Positions 32,651 through 41,510 are shown, counted from the first letter of the stretch. The stretch is DNA of 64,000 nucleotides from Bartonella kosoyi (GCF_003606325.2 NZ_CP031843.2:930001-994000), one strand, 5' to 3'. A program made the numbers and translations. The notes: generated from the sequence alone by a model not told the origin.

Positions 32651-34369
32651 TTATTTTTCTAAAAATGAATGTGCTATTTCTTAGGTGAGGGGTAAGCATT
32701 GAGGCTAATGCCGATAAAATTGCAAAAAATGTCTACTTTAAATTTTTTTTATGAATAATATTATGATATTTTTCAGTATGATTTTGTGTACGATTGGTTT
32801 TCAAGACATGATAGATTCTTTTAGTATTTTATGGAACATTGAAGAATAAAGATGGTGTCTGTTTATGATGAGAGTTTACAGAAATATCCTCTGAAGGGAT
32901 GAAAGGTGTTTCTTGTATTGAAAGCTTTGCTTTATAACGCGTTACGACTTTAGAGTTTTTGGGATAAAAAGATGTTGCGTATGTGCAATTTGGATAAGAT
33001 ATTGTTTTTTTTATGTGATATATTTATTGCCAATCTGATTTAATGTGGTTGTTATTGTTTCTCAGGATAGGGCAATAGATTTCAGCAATGTTTATGGTTT
33101 TCTGAATTTTATCAGTTTAAGCATACATGCTGCATATTATAGGTTATTTTGTGCATATTCTGTTTGAATTATGAATGAAGATAGATTGTATCTCAGAGTT
33201 AAGTTTTTAGATTTCATATTTATATTTTCAAATATTTTTTCTTATTTCTTTATAGTTTTTACGTTATGCGAGAGCTATTTAGTATTGAGTTAACGATTAC
33301 ACTAAAATGTTATGCGATAAGATCTGATGTTCTAAATACATACAATTTAAAGTGATCATTGTTTCAATAGGAATATAGCATCAAGAACAGAGCGCTATTG
33401 TATTGTATATTATGCGCTTGTTTTAAAAATACGTCCTTTAAATCCCAAAAACTCATTTCACGCCGACGCTTGTGAATGGTATAACGGCAAACCCATTGAA
33501 TGCAATCATTTGTACGCTTGTGAAGGAATAAGTCGGCACATTACATACTTTTTGTCTATTTGCTAGCCGACAATGTTGCAATAGATCTCGGTTCTTTAAA
33601 TTATTATAGGTGTTTTAGTGCTTTCTTGTACAATTTTTATCCACACGCCAATCCTTCTTATGACGTGCAAAAGAGATGATTTTGATTTATTCAACATGGG
33701 AGAGGTTTGGAATAAGAAGACTCTATAATATTCGGATTTTCTATTCAATATGTCAAATAATAAAATATTCTTATAAATCAATTTATTGACAGAATAAAAA
33801 CTTTCTTTTGTATTGTTTTTACTCTTTCGAATATTTTATGACAACGTGTTATTGGTAAATTTAAAATACCGCTTTAAAAGCTAAAGTGTTTTACATACTG
33901 AAGAGACTGTTATTATATATCTAACTATTTTAGCAACAGGGTGTGTCAATAGAGGAGAAAGAATCAAAAAAATAGAGAATAGATTGGAAGATAAACAACG
34001 CCTTTTAGAAAAAAGCTTATCTTTGTCAAAAGAATTTTACAACAAAACCTTTTAACCCGTCGCAATTGTAACTGTTGTTGCAATTATGGTGCTTTCTAGA
34101 TGGCTTATCTTGAGAGTCGTTATCAGAATTCAATAAATATCAAAAATATCCCGTAGAGTATGCTCTTTGGAGAGGTATGTTGCAAAATACTATTCCCTAA
34201 CCTTTTTGTGCGTCTCATACTCTGAAAAAGATATGACAAACCATAAGTTATTCATAGTAAAAGTTGCATATGGTGGGCGTGACAGCCAAATAAAAAGTAA
34301 GTAAAATGAAACAGTTATATCTAATATGAGGGAATAGGTTAATATTGATTCTATTACGTTTTTTTTCCT
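32651..34369. other. 1.7 kb gene-poor decayed region
   Basis: AT-rich DNA between the dead and the live integrase genes. No intact gene is visible. Around 33452-33560 both strands are open for short stretches and two near-repeats of ACGCTTGTGAA occur (about 33469 and 33509), probably debris of an old gene. A possible broken gene at 33889-34136 is listed separately. Confidence 0.5.
33889..34136 (+). pseudogene. Possible frameshifted small membrane/lipoprotein gene
   Basis: Three frames carry consecutive pieces of what could be one protein: a start like LKRLLLYI, then LTILATGCVNRGERIKKIEN (lipobox-like LATGC followed by a charged helix ending in KEFYNKTF), then, after a frame change at about 34054, the hydrophobic stretch IVTVVAIMVLSRWLILRV. 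Two frameshifts would be needed to join them. This is a reading of decayed sequence and could be chance. Confidence 0.3.
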
Positions 34370-35419
34370 CTATCCCTCGTTTTTTTGAAGCTTTTTTATA
34401 GCTTCAAGAGCTAGCCTTTTACGGTCTGCGCTCTTTGTGTAGAGAGATGGCATAGCATCATTTGTCCAGCCAAAAATTGCCTTGAGTTGTGAGACTGTTG
34501 CACCAGAGTTAGCTGCGCGTGTTGCCGCTAATTTTCTTAAACCATGGGCTGATTTTTTAATGCCTGCTGTATTACAGGCGTTTCTAAATAAGTTTCCGAA
34601 ACTTTCTTTAACAAGTTTCTTACCTTCTTTACCACAAATAAATGTTTCTTCACCAATAGGACCATCTTCAAGTGTTTTGGTTAATTCTGGTAAAATAGGA
34701 AGAAAAACATCTGTTTGGAATTTGCTTTTCTCTGTTTTGAGATGAATGATGTTATTTGTTACATCTTTCCAACCGATACGAATCGCATCACCACGACGTA
34801 AACCCGTATATAAAAGAACATCAATCCAGACACGTTCATGGGTACCATGATGCCATTTTTGATAATATTTCTCAACATCATCTTCTGTCCAAACAGCGAA
34901 TCCGTCTTTATTGCTAAGAGCTGGTCTTTTTACTCCTATTGTTGGATTATTTTCCAAAAGTCCTTGGTCAATTGCCCAATTAAAAAGCCCATTAAGAGCT
35001 TTCAAAAAATTTTGAGCAGCTGATGGTGTTTCTTTACGCCGTTCAACACCGGCTATAATATGTTTTTTTTCAATTGCTTTGTATGGAATATTTCCTATGC
35101 TATCGCATACCTTCATAAGAATGAGTTCTTTTTGTCTTTTCGTAGCTTTAGCAAGGCTATGCCAATTGACGCTATTAAAATATTGTTTAAGCAGCCATGC
35201 AAATGACCCTTCAATCAGTTTTCCGGTTTTAGGTTTTGGAGGGATTATGCCTTGTAATTCGGCAAGTGCGCTTTTGTAGTTATCAACAAACTCTTGCGTT
35301 CCATAGGTTCCGCGTATTCGAATACGTTTTCCATGACCAATACGTACATACCATATGATTTTGTTATGGCGTGTGACTTCTTTTAGAAGATAGGGGGGGC
35401 GTGGTTTTGGCATGATCAA
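34370..35419 (-). CDS. Tyrosine-type site-specific integrase
   Basis: A 349-residue phage-type integrase. Catalytic residues: Arg in LLYTGLRRGDAIRI (about residue 206), HGLRKLAATRA (HxxR, about 290-293), GW in FGWTNDA, and the nucleophilic Tyr in MPSLYTKSADRKRLA. An N-terminal SAM-like core-binding domain (FAWLLKQYFNSVNWHSL) precedes the catalytic domain. It reads toward tRNA-Arg, as expected for an element integrated there, although about 2 kb of decayed DNA lies between. It starts 3 bp after the stop of the small gene upstream. Confidence 0.93.
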   Translation of the reverse strand: MIMPKPRPPYLLKEVTRHNKIIWYVRIGHGKRIRIRGTYGTQEFVDNYKSALAELQGIIPPKPKTGKLIEGSFAWLLKQYFNSVNWHSLAKATKRQKELILMKVCDSIGNIPYKAIEKKHIIAGVERRKETPSAAQNFLKALNGLFNWAIDQGLLENNPTIGVKRPALSNKDGFAVWTEDDVEKYYQKWHHGTHERVWIDVLLYTGLRRGDAIRIGWKDVTNNIIHLKTEKSKFQTDVFLPILPELTKTLEDGPIGEETFICGKEGKKLVKESFGNLFRNACNTAGIKKSAHGLRKLAATRAANSGATVSQLKAIFGWTNDAMPSLYTKSADRKRLALEAIKKLQKNEG

Positions 35420-35421
35420 TT

Positions 35422-35640
35422 TTACATCTTAGAGAGTGCGATTTCGTAATATTCATTCTTTGACAAATCTAAAAGTGTGTCTGGGTGGCTAACGGAATTT
35501 AGTCTTGGAATATCTGCTTTAAGATAGATAAGCAGTTCACCGGTAGGTTTGATTTCTATGAGTTCGCAGCCTTGCTTTTTTGCTTCTTTTAAAGCGCGTG
35601 CAATGTCTGCTTGCGTTATGATAGCTTTACGAGGCGCCAT
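35422..35640 (-). CDS. Small phage protein of unknown function
   Basis: A 72-residue protein starting MAPRKAIITQADIARALKEA, with the second half KPTGELLIYLKAD. The start at 35640 has AAGGAGA 8 bp upstream, which decides against the longer frame to 35688. It sits directly upstream of the integrase (2 bp), so the two are cotranscribed; the pattern helix + strand could suit an excisionase or other integrase partner, but I recognise no domain. Confidence 0.7.
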   Translation of the reverse strand: MAPRKAIITQADIARALKEAKKQGCELIEIKPTGELLIYLKADIPRLNSVSHPDTLLDLSKNEYYEIALSKM

Positions 35641-35716
35641 ATCTCTTCTCCTTACATTGAGACGCAATTCACTCGTGTGGTGAGTCACGAATTGATTAAA
35701 AATTGTTAGGAAAGGG

Positions 35717-35756
35717 TGGGGGTGCTAGGAGGCGTTGGTGAGGATAAGCACCCCCA
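35717..35756. terminator. Perfect 10-bp inverted repeat downstream of the exonuclease gene
   Basis: Arms TGGGGGTGCT (35717-35726) and AGCACCCCCA (35747-35756) pair perfectly around a 20-base loop. It lies 6 bp past the YqaJ-gene stop and is GC-rich in an AT-rich setting, but lacks a T-run, so it may be a transcript-end hairpin rather than a classical terminator. Confidence 0.5.
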
Positions 35757-35761
35757 TAGTT

Positions 35762-36385
35762 TCAAGCGGCTTTTATTGAGATTCTTTGTATCTCTTGTTC
35801 TATTTCTGCTAAAAAAGCTTCGACGGCTTGATTAATCTGTTCAATTTGTTTGTCATCACGGTAGATGCGTTTGATTTTCATACGCAAGTGAGATGAATCC
35901 CCCACAAAACGCGGGTCATAACTGATAAAATCACACCATTTTCGCTCTGTACAAGCCATTTGGAATTGCATTTGCGCATGATATTCTGGTTTAATTTCAT
36001 CATCTATACAAAAGCGTAAATGGTTGATTGATTGTGGACATTTGATTTCGATTAAACCGTTTTCACCAATAAGCCCATCAGGGCTAGCCCCCGCCATTTT
36101 GATTGTGGGGTGTTGGATAAAACCACATTGAGTGATTTCTGTATCATAAATGAATGCATATTCTTTTAGAGCATCTTCTTCATGTTCAATGCCCCATTGC
36201 ATAGCCGGCGTTGGATAAGATTGGCTTATTTCACCCGTTAAACGCTCTGTCATAAGTTTGATTTTGTAATCTTCATATTTGCTTGTAGGAGTTCCCTTTG
36301 CTGTTTTACTAATGACGTTATAAACGTTTGAAGCGGTGACTTTGCCTAACCGTGCTTGAAACCATTGTGCTGTTCTTTGTTCCAT
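35762..36385 (-). CDS. YqaJ-type phage exonuclease (lambda Exo-like)
   Basis: A 207-residue PD-(D/E)XK nuclease of the YqaJ viral recombinase family. Seen: RTAQWFQARLGKVTASNVYNV at the N-terminus, then AGASPDGLIGENGLIEIKCP, which supplies the catalytic Asp and the ExK pair, and a C-terminal helix. It resects double-strand ends 5'-3' to load the RecT annealase. Start at 36385, one base after the recT stop (the frame runs open upstream inside recT), so the pair is translationally coupled. Confidence 0.9.
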   Translation of the reverse strand: MEQRTAQWFQARLGKVTASNVYNVISKTAKGTPTSKYEDYKIKLMTERLTGEISQSYPTPAMQWGIEHEEDALKEYAFIYDTEITQCGFIQHPTIKMAGASPDGLIGENGLIEIKCPQSINHLRFCIDDEIKPEYHAQMQFQMACTERKWCDFISYDPRFVGDSSHLRMKIKRIYRDDKQIEQINQAVEAFLAEIEQEIQRISIKAA

Positions 36386-36386
36386 C

Positions 36387-37208
36387 TCACACCGCCGTTT
36401 GTTGTTGAGTGGGTGCATATTCGATATCTTGGATATGAATATATTCGGCATCTTGTATAGGCGCGTCTATTTGCTCTTGTTGCGGGTGAGATTGTAGAGC
36501 TCTTTCTTTTTGAATATTTTGCTTTTTTTCCAATAGCTCTAAAATCTCTTGTGCTTTTTCACAAGACAGATCTGTTAGGTTTTCGATATTTGCGTAAGAG
36601 AGAAGAATATTTTCATTGGTTTGTGTTTCTTTAATTAACAGTTTGATTTGTTCGAGCATGGCATGAGAAACAAATTGTACTTGTGTATTCCGGCTTGCTT
36701 CATTAATACGCGCTGCTTCATCTTCTTCATAAATGCCAGAAAAGCCAAAAGCGTAGCGAGCGCATTGTATAGTTGCTTTATGACGTAACATACGAGCGGG
36801 GTATTTTTGCCAAGTGTCACTTTTTTGTTTGCATTCATTTAAATATTCGGTGACTTCGATAGGGTCTTGAATACCTTTGAGACGAATAGCGCATTTAATG
36901 GCAATGATATTACCGTTTTTATCGAGTTGATCTTGAAAGGTCATACCATCAAATTGAGGATTAGATTTAATGATCTTAATCCAGCCATCAATAGAGACAA
37001 CAGGGATAATGCCGCCACCTCTTTTAGGGAGCGCATAGATTTCTTTTGTTAATGGGTTAAGCCCATAAGTATTTGCCACCGATATAAAAGCAGCGAATTC
37101 TTCATCAGAGAAGTTATGATTGATACAAGTTTTGATAATTGTTTTACGGAATTGATCATGAGAAAATCCATATTTGCTAGCCATTGTTGTTAAAGGAGAA
37201 TTTGTCAT
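36387..37208 (-). CDS. recT: RecT/Bet family single-strand annealing protein
   Basis: The 273-residue protein is a phage Bet-type annealase: NTYGLNPLTKEIYALPKRGG, VVSIDGWIKIIKSNPQFDGM and MLRHKATIQCARYAFGFSGIYEEDEA are the conserved core. The C-terminal 90 residues are Gln/Glu-rich and probably form the partner or SSB interaction tail. With the adjoining YqaJ nuclease it makes a complete lambda-Red-like recombination module. A short hairpin (GCGTG/CACGC near 37240) precedes the start, and a related one (CGTG/CACG near 35680) precedes the integrase-side gene. Confidence 0.92.
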   Translation of the reverse strand: MTNSPLTTMASKYGFSHDQFRKTIIKTCINHNFSDEEFAAFISVANTYGLNPLTKEIYALPKRGGGIIPVVSIDGWIKIIKSNPQFDGMTFQDQLDKNGNIIAIKCAIRLKGIQDPIEVTEYLNECKQKSDTWQKYPARMLRHKATIQCARYAFGFSGIYEEDEAARINEASRNTQVQFVSHAMLEQIKLLIKETQTNENILLSYANIENLTDLSCEKAQEILELLEKKQNIQKERALQSHPQQEQIDAPIQDAEYIHIQDIEYAPTQQQTAV

Positions 37209-37284
37209 TATTGTTTCCTTGATTTGCGCGCAATTCCCCCGTGGCGTGAATCACGCTTGTGTTAAAAGTTGTTTGGTTTGGTTG

Positions 37285-37815
37285 TTAGAAAGGATTGTAA
37301 TCCTCTGTTGAAGGTTTGCGGTTATCGCCAATCATGGCTAGTCCAGAAAGTTCAAAGTCTCCATAAACATTTACATAACCACAGACCAATACCTTGTCGT
37401 AAATTTTTGTATTTCCGTAGATAGATGCACCGCAGCAAGCTTTTGCATTTCCATAAATCTGCGCATTTTCATAAATCACTGTACCGGAAACACATGCGTT
37501 GTCGTAGATACGTGCATTATCGGAAACTTTAGCACCATTGGTAACCTGCGCATTACCAAAAACCTTGGCATTTTTACTAACTTGCGAGGCAACATCAACT
37601 ATCGCATTATCACAAACTACAGCATCATCATAAACAGCGGACAAACCACGAACCCAACAATTTCCATTATGCGAGAGGTTTCTTTCGTGCTCTACAAAAC
37701 CACCTAAATCACCAGCCTTTACATCTCCAAAATCTCTCAATGCACGAATGCGATAAGTTAACTTATTTCCGTATATCCAAGTTGTCTCATCAGTAAGTTC
37801 GTATTTTTTTTCCAT
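37285..37815 (-). CDS. YdcK-like beta-helix protein (cluster B, third)
   Basis: A 176-residue protein. The first 55 residues form the family head (KYELTDET, YRIRALRDFGDVKAGDLGGF, NLSHNGNCWV). Then about 15 six-residue turns of the type [AV]xVYDN/AxIYGN follow, as in left-handed parallel beta-helices of the hexapeptide family. The head and the repeats resemble E. coli YdcK, whose function is unknown. There is no signal peptide or membrane segment. It starts 3 bp after the stop of the second gene of the cluster and ends the antirepressor-to-beta-helix operon. Confidence 0.8.
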   Translation of the reverse strand: MEKKYELTDETTWIYGNKLTYRIRALRDFGDVKAGDLGGFVEHERNLSHNGNCWVRGLSAVYDDAVVCDNAIVDVASQVSKNAKVFGNAQVTNGAKVSDNARIYDNACVSGTVIYENAQIYGNAKACCGASIYGNTKIYDKVLVCGYVNVYGDFELSGLAMIGDNRKPSTEDYNPF

Positions 37816-37818
37816 GGT

Positions 37819-38286
37819 TTATTGCTTCTCACGATCTAAGATCACGGTGGATCCACTAATTTTACAATCTCCAGCAATGTCTACACGACAGCAAATATAT
37901 GCTTGATTATAAATTTTAGCATTTCCGTAAACGTGTACACTCCCCCCTATAACAGAATTTTCATAAATCCGTGCATAGCCATAAATTTTGGCATTATCTC
38001 TAACAGAAGAACCACTAACTTCGGCATAATCGGAAACTTGTGCATTTTCAGAAACGAGTGCATTCCCATAAATCCGCGCATCACCATAAACTTTGGCATT
38101 ATCATAAACTTGTGCATTGCCAAAAATCCAACAGTCTCCCTTATGGCTTAAGTTGCTCTCTTTTTGTATAAAACCGCCAAGGTCACCTTTTTTGACATAT
38201 CCAAAATCTTTTAAGGCACGTATGCGGTGTAGAGTATGTCTATTAACTTCGATTGTCTCATCAGTCAGTTCGTATTTTTTCACCAT
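37819..38286 (-). CDS. YdcK-like beta-helix protein (cluster B, second)
   Basis: A 155-residue paralogue with the head LHRIRALKDFGYVKKGDLGG and SNLSHKGDCWIFGNA, then repeats such as VYDNAKVYGDARIYGNA and a C-terminal turn region CRVDIAGDCKISGST. Its start overlaps the stop of the preceding paralogue by 7 bp. No catalytic residues of acyltransferases are evident. A structural, binding or scaffolding role is a guess. Confidence 0.8.
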   Translation of the reverse strand: MVKKYELTDETIEVNRHTLHRIRALKDFGYVKKGDLGGFIQKESNLSHKGDCWIFGNAQVYDNAKVYGDARIYGNALVSENAQVSDYAEVSGSSVRDNAKIYGYARIYENSVIGGSVHVYGNAKIYNQAYICCRVDIAGDCKISGSTVILDREKQ

Positions 38287-38681
38287 GCTTTTTCTCCAGT
38301 GGACATGATATTATCGCCATCAATATCCGCATCACGATAAATTTTTGCGTCACCATAAATACGTGCATTACCGGAAACCGTTGCCATTCCATAAATTTCG
38401 GCAAAACCGTAAACATGTGCATTATGTTTAATTCGTGCACTACCATAAACTTCAGCATCATCATAAACTTGAGCATTATCGTAAACGCAAGCACAAGATA
38501 AGACGAATGCATTACCACCTACCCAGCAATTACCATGATGCGATAGGTTGTTTTCATGTTCTATAAAGCCGCCTAAATTACCTTTTTTAATAACTCCAAA
38601 GTCTCTTAAAGCTCGGATACGGTGAAGAGTTACCCCTTTAAACTCAGCTTTCTCATCAGTAAGTTCGTACTTCTTTTCCAT
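38280..38681 (-). CDS. YdcK-like beta-helix protein (cluster B, first)
   Basis: The shortest paralogue, 133 residues: head LHRIRALRDFGVIKKGNLGG plus NLSHHGNCWVGGNAFV, then about 10 hexapeptide turns (VYDNAQVYDDAEVYGSA). It begins 12 bp after the antirepressor stop, so it is in the same operon. Genes of this cluster abut or overlap and lack the GC-rich spacers seen in the other two clusters. Confidence 0.8.
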   Translation of the reverse strand: MEKKYELTDEKAEFKGVTLHRIRALRDFGVIKKGNLGGFIEHENNLSHHGNCWVGGNAFVLSCACVYDNAQVYDDAEVYGSARIKHNAHVYGFAEIYGMATVSGNARIYGDAKIYRDADIDGDNIMSTGEKAW

Positions 38682-38693
38682 GGTTTATTGCCT

Positions 38694-39455
38694 TTAATGC
38701 ATGTTTTGTCGTTTAAATTCTTGAGACAGCAGCCCCATACCTTTTGTTGTGATTTTTGCTGAAGGAATGACTTTTTCTGTTCCATTTTCGGTTTGAACAG
38801 TGTGTGTTGAGCAATCCATAAGACCTTTTTGGATTTTATCTTGATAAGGCAATAAATGCGCCCCGAAAGTGCGTCGATACACCCATCCTTTTTTCTGTAG
38901 GAACTGAATGAACTGTTTTGGTTGAATTTCGAGAATTTTAGCAGCTTCAGTAAGACCGAAGAGCCCATCAGCGCGTTGCAAGCTTTCCAAAGCCATTGCT
39001 TTTGGTTTTAAATATTCAATGATAGTATCTTGTTGATCTATTTGACTTTGTAGGTAATTCAAAAAGCCCATCATAGCTTTTGGACTTGAATAGTCGATTT
39101 GTTGTAGTGTTAGTGCCTGCTTTGCACGCCGCTCGCACTCGATAAAGTATAAACGAGCTTGTTTTCCTTTTTCATTACGCTCTACCATGGAAAGTTCTTT
39201 TGCCATTTCCAAGGTGAGATGATAATTAATTGCAATAACAGATCTAGATTTTGCGCTCGCCAAATTTGGTGACCGCAAATCTTGTGTTTTTACAAAGTCT
39301 TGTCCTTCTATAAAATTGTATCTGCTAATACGGTCCTTAATCCAATTGGAAAAGTCTCGTTTTGCTTCTAAGAATGCGTGCAAATCACGAGCATTGACTG
39401 TTTGAACGTCTTCTCCGTTAACCGTGTTATTTGTAATAGCAATAGGATTATCCAT
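38694..39455 (-). CDS. Phage antirepressor (AntA/KilAC-type)
   Basis: A 253-residue protein. The N-terminal AntA/AntB domain reads VNARDLHAFLEAKRDFSNWI with a following FIEGQDF. The C-terminal KilAC domain contains GLFGLTEAAKILEIQPKQFI, VYRRTFGAHLLPYQDKIQ and ITTKGMGLLSQEF. Such proteins inactivate CI-like repressors to induce the phage. The start at 39455 has GGAG 9 bp upstream; the frame is open 28 codons further, but that stretch overlaps the upstream gene's end. It heads the operon with the cluster B beta-helix genes. Confidence 0.88.
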   Translation of the reverse strand: MDNPIAITNNTVNGEDVQTVNARDLHAFLEAKRDFSNWIKDRISRYNFIEGQDFVKTQDLRSPNLASAKSRSVIAINYHLTLEMAKELSMVERNEKGKQARLYFIECERRAKQALTLQQIDYSSPKAMMGFLNYLQSQIDQQDTIIEYLKPKAMALESLQRADGLFGLTEAAKILEIQPKQFIQFLQKKGWVYRRTFGAHLLPYQDKIQKGLMDCSTHTVQTENGTEKVIPSAKITTKGMGLLSQEFKRQNMH

Positions 39456-39535
39456 AAGTTTACTCCGTCCGATATTTAATAAGAGGAAAGAGGGGGCGCT
39501 CTTAAAAACGCCCTTCATAGTTTTTAAAGCACATC

Positions 39536-39895
39536 TCAAGGATAACGGTTCTGTTCTTCATAGGTACCATAGACCTCATCATTATATTTTTCTTTTGCTA
39601 AATCATCTAAAAGGTCATTGTAAGAAACACTTTCGCGAACAAAGTCATGAACATTACTATTCTCATCGAGATGTTCGATATTTTTTTCTACATATGCTTC
39701 TGCAATCTCTTCAGAAATGTCTTCACAACTCTTTTCAGAAGGATTTATACGAAAGATTTGTATAACATCATCTACCCCATCAACAATGCTTAGAATTTGG
39801 CTCGCATCAAGCGGTCCAGACTCTGCAATGTTTTGATCATCATCGCAGGAAACTAGTAAAATTTCATCAGAATTTATAAGCACTGGTTTGTTCAC
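39536..39895 (-). CDS. Hypothetical acidic phage protein
   Basis: About 119 residues starting with GTG (39895), which has GGAGG five bases upstream; ATG codons at 39907 and 39928 lie before that site and are unlikely starts. The protein is rich in Asp/Glu/Ser, contains ILLVSCDDDQNIAESGPLDA and ends GTYEEQNRYP. I recognise no domain. It is the first gene leftward of the immunity region, transcribed from a promoter overlapping the repressor operator (39978-40006), which is the usual place for an early leftward gene. Confidence 0.65.
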   Translation of the reverse strand: MNKPVLINSDEILLVSCDDDQNIAESGPLDASQILSIVDGVDDVIQIFRINPSEKSCEDISEEIAEAYVEKNIEHLDENSNVHDFVRESVSYNDLLDDLAKEKYNDEVYGTYEEQNRYP

Positions 39896-39977
39896 AACTA
39901 CCTCCATTATCAAAATATTTAAATACATTTTGAAAAAAACGCCTTGACATAGGTTTTTTTTTTCAGGGTATGGTGCT

Positions 39978-40006
39978 GTGATAATTGTATTTTATGCACA
40001 AGTCAA
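39978..40006 (-). promoter_or_regulatory. Leftward early promoter with repressor operator
   Basis: On the minus strand TTGACT (40006-40001), a 17-base spacer and TATCAC (39983-39978). The spacer, TGTGCATAAAATACAAT, nearly matches the spacer of the rightward promoter at 40557-40585 (one string with two base changes), so one repressor probably binds both. Confidence 0.6.
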
Positions 40007-40087
40007 CTAAAATTTTGCATAAAACGCAAAAATAAATCTTAAAATATATAATTAATTTATGCGCTATCCACAATTTAGGAGATGTTT

Positions 40088-40270
40088 ATGAGCGATATAG
40101 ATAAAAAAATAGAATCTGTTTTCTCATTATTTAATGAGAAAGAGCAGTTAATTCTTACTTATTTTGTTTTTAATTTTTTTAATAATTCAAGAAAATCAAG
40201 CACCGCTTCTTTGTCGACTGGATCAAGCGATGCACATATTTTCATAAAATCCAAGTCTACTTCTTTATAA
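40088..40270 (+). CDS. Small ORF convergent with and overlapping the repressor gene
   Basis: Sixty codons starting MSDIDKKIESVFSLFNEKEQ, with AGGAG 7 bp before the ATG, a good ribosome-binding site. From about codon 25 on it overlaps the 3' end of the repressor gene on the other strand, and its C-terminal half (Ser/Thr-rich) looks like antisense sequence. The N-terminal 25 residues look like a genuine helix. It may be real with a tail that overlaps, or a remnant. Confidence 0.4.
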   Translation: MSDIDKKIESVFSLFNEKEQLILTYFVFNFFNNSRKSSTASLSTGSSDAHIFIKSKSTSL

Positions 40271-40488
40271 AAACTGGGTGGAGGTTCATTAAAAAATTCA
40301 GAAATCTTCACTAGTTCATCTATTGTTATATCTCGCGTTTTCCCATTCTGATAGGTATTAAGCATGCGATTCACTGCTGACGGGTGTAGCTCTAAATGTA
40401 ATGCTAATAATGTTTGTGCGCCGTGTCCTCGTTCTTTAAGACGCTCTTTAATCCATAGCTTAAGTTTGGACTGAATATCTTGTTCCAT
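40159..40488 (-). CDS. CI-like HTH repressor
   Basis: A 109-residue protein with an XRE-type helix-turn-helix (GAQTLLALHLELHPSAVNRMLN, about residues 18-39) followed by ITIDELVKISEFFNEPP and a C-terminal helix ALDFLELLKKLKT-like. It has no peptidase domain, so it would not be self-cleaved by RecA; induction presumably goes through the antirepressor. The start at 40488 (MEQDIQSKLKLW) is preferred to the open frame up to 40578, which runs through the operator region. Divergent from the cro-like gene. Confidence 0.8.
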   Translation of the reverse strand: MEQDIQSKLKLWIKERLKERGHGAQTLLALHLELHPSAVNRMLNTYQNGKTRDITIDELVKISEFFNEPPPSFYKEVDLDFMKICASLDPVDKEAVLDFLELLKKLKTK

Positions 40489-40556
40489 AGTTTGTATAAT
40501 CCTTGAAAATATATTTTTATGCAAATGTGTAAAAATGATAAAAACGCATAATTTTG

Positions 40557-40585
40557 TTGACTTGTGCATAAAACGCAATTATTTG
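40557..40585 (+). promoter_or_regulatory. Rightward early promoter with repressor operator
   Basis: TTGACT (40557-40562), 17-base spacer, TATTTG (40580-40585), 23 bp upstream of the cro-like start. The spacer holds TTGTGCATAAAACGCAATT, an imperfect palindrome (TTG.GC...GCAA). Related copies occur at about 40013-40030 (TTGCATAAAACGCAAAA) and 40516-40552. Confidence 0.6.
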
Positions 40586-40608
40586 TTACGCTGTTATGGA
40601 GATTACAT

Positions 40609-40890
40609 ATGCCTGCGAGATTAATTATAAAATATTTAGGCGGTTTAAAAATTGTAGCAGCTATAGTGCAAAGAGATGCGTCGTCTGTTTCTAGATGGCA
40701 TGATTTTATACCAGCAAAGCACCAACAAAAATTATTAAATTATGCGCGTGAACATGGGATAGATTTACGTCCAGAAGATTTTTTTTATCCCGAGCGTTTG
40801 CAGTCATTAATGCAAGAGCAACGCCCCCCATTGTCGAAAATTTGCAAGAGCCGCGTTGTTGATCACACCGGCGAGACTTTGCAGCCTTAA
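40609..40890 (+). CDS. Cro/YdaS-like HTH regulator
   Basis: A 93-residue protein: LIIKYLGGLKIVAAIVQRDA then SVSRWHDFIPAKHQQKLLNYAREHG, the pattern of YdaS/Cro-type antitoxin-like regulators in which helix 3 reads SVSRW. The ATG at 40609 has GGAGA 6 bp upstream. It lies directly opposite the CI-like gene across the operators, the position of Cro in lambdoid switches. Overlap with the next gene's open frame is only apparent (its true start is 40901). Confidence 0.78.
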   Translation: MPARLIIKYLGGLKIVAAIVQRDASSVSRWHDFIPAKHQQKLLNYAREHGIDLRPEDFFYPERLQSLMQEQRPPLSKICKSRVVDHTGETLQP

Positions 40891-40900
40891 GGAGATCAAA

Positions 40901-41317
40901 ATGGGATTAAGTGAAGTGGTATTGATAGTTGTATGTGTGACGCTTGGTTCTTTGCTTTTTAGTGGGATGTCGTTGCTTTGTGCTTTGAATTATAGCGAAA
41001 AGGTTAAGGCGCTTAAAAAGGAGATTGAAGATGAAGAATTTGCAGCTAGGGCTTTAGAAAAAGAACGCGAAGAAATTAGAGAGATCATTAGTGGATATGA
41101 TGAGAATGTAGAAAAATATGAAGAGGAAATTAAGAGACTTAAAGAAACTAGAGACGAGTACAGAAAAAAATTACAACGAAAAAACGAAATTATAGATACC
41201 CTTGAAGCAGAAGCTAAATCACGTGGTGAAGAAATAGAAAAACTTACACAAGAGCTTAAGCAGCGTGGTGAATCTGTAAAAGAAAAGTCTCATAAAAATA
41301 AGAAGAAAAGTAAGTGA
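40901..41317 (+). CDS. Membrane-anchored coiled-coil protein
   Basis: A 138-residue protein: one transmembrane helix (about residues 4-28, VVLIVVCVTLGSLLFSGMSL) followed by about 100 residues of charged heptads (KALKKEIEDEEFAARALEKE onward), ending in a Lys-rich tail. AAGGAGATCAAA precedes the ATG at 40901. No family recognised. The place, right after the cro-like gene, and form suggest a superinfection-exclusion or Rz-like protein, but this is only inference. Confidence 0.65.
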   Translation: MGLSEVVLIVVCVTLGSLLFSGMSLLCALNYSEKVKALKKEIEDEEFAARALEKEREEIREIISGYDENVEKYEEEIKRLKETRDEYRKKLQRKNEIIDTLEAEAKSRGEEIEKLTQELKQRGESVKEKSHKNKKKSK

Positions 41318-41327
41318 GGAGAGAGAG

Positions 41328-41510
41328 ATGGCAATGATACCTACAGCTATTTTTATGGCTACTAATTTTTATCTGCTCTATCAAGTTTATTACTGGTTTA
41401 AACTGACACAAGAATTGAGAGATGAGATAGACGAAAAAAACAAAATAATATGGGATTTAGAGGATGAGCTTAGCCTGAAAAACAACCGACGAAATGTGTC
41501 CAAAAAATAG
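41328..41510 (+). CDS. Small membrane-anchored coiled-coil protein
   Basis: Sixty residues: a hydrophobic N-terminus (MIPTAIFMATNFYLLYQVYY) and a charged helix KLTQELRDEIDEKNKIIWDL. It follows the larger coiled-coil gene by 10 bp with a GAGGAGAGAG ribosome-binding site, and resembles it in layout, so the two may work together. Its last 41 bp overlap the end of the convergent gene at 41470. Confidence 0.6.
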   Translation: MAMIPTAIFMATNFYLLYQVYYWFKLTQELRDEIDEKNKIIWDLEDELSLKNNRRNVSKK

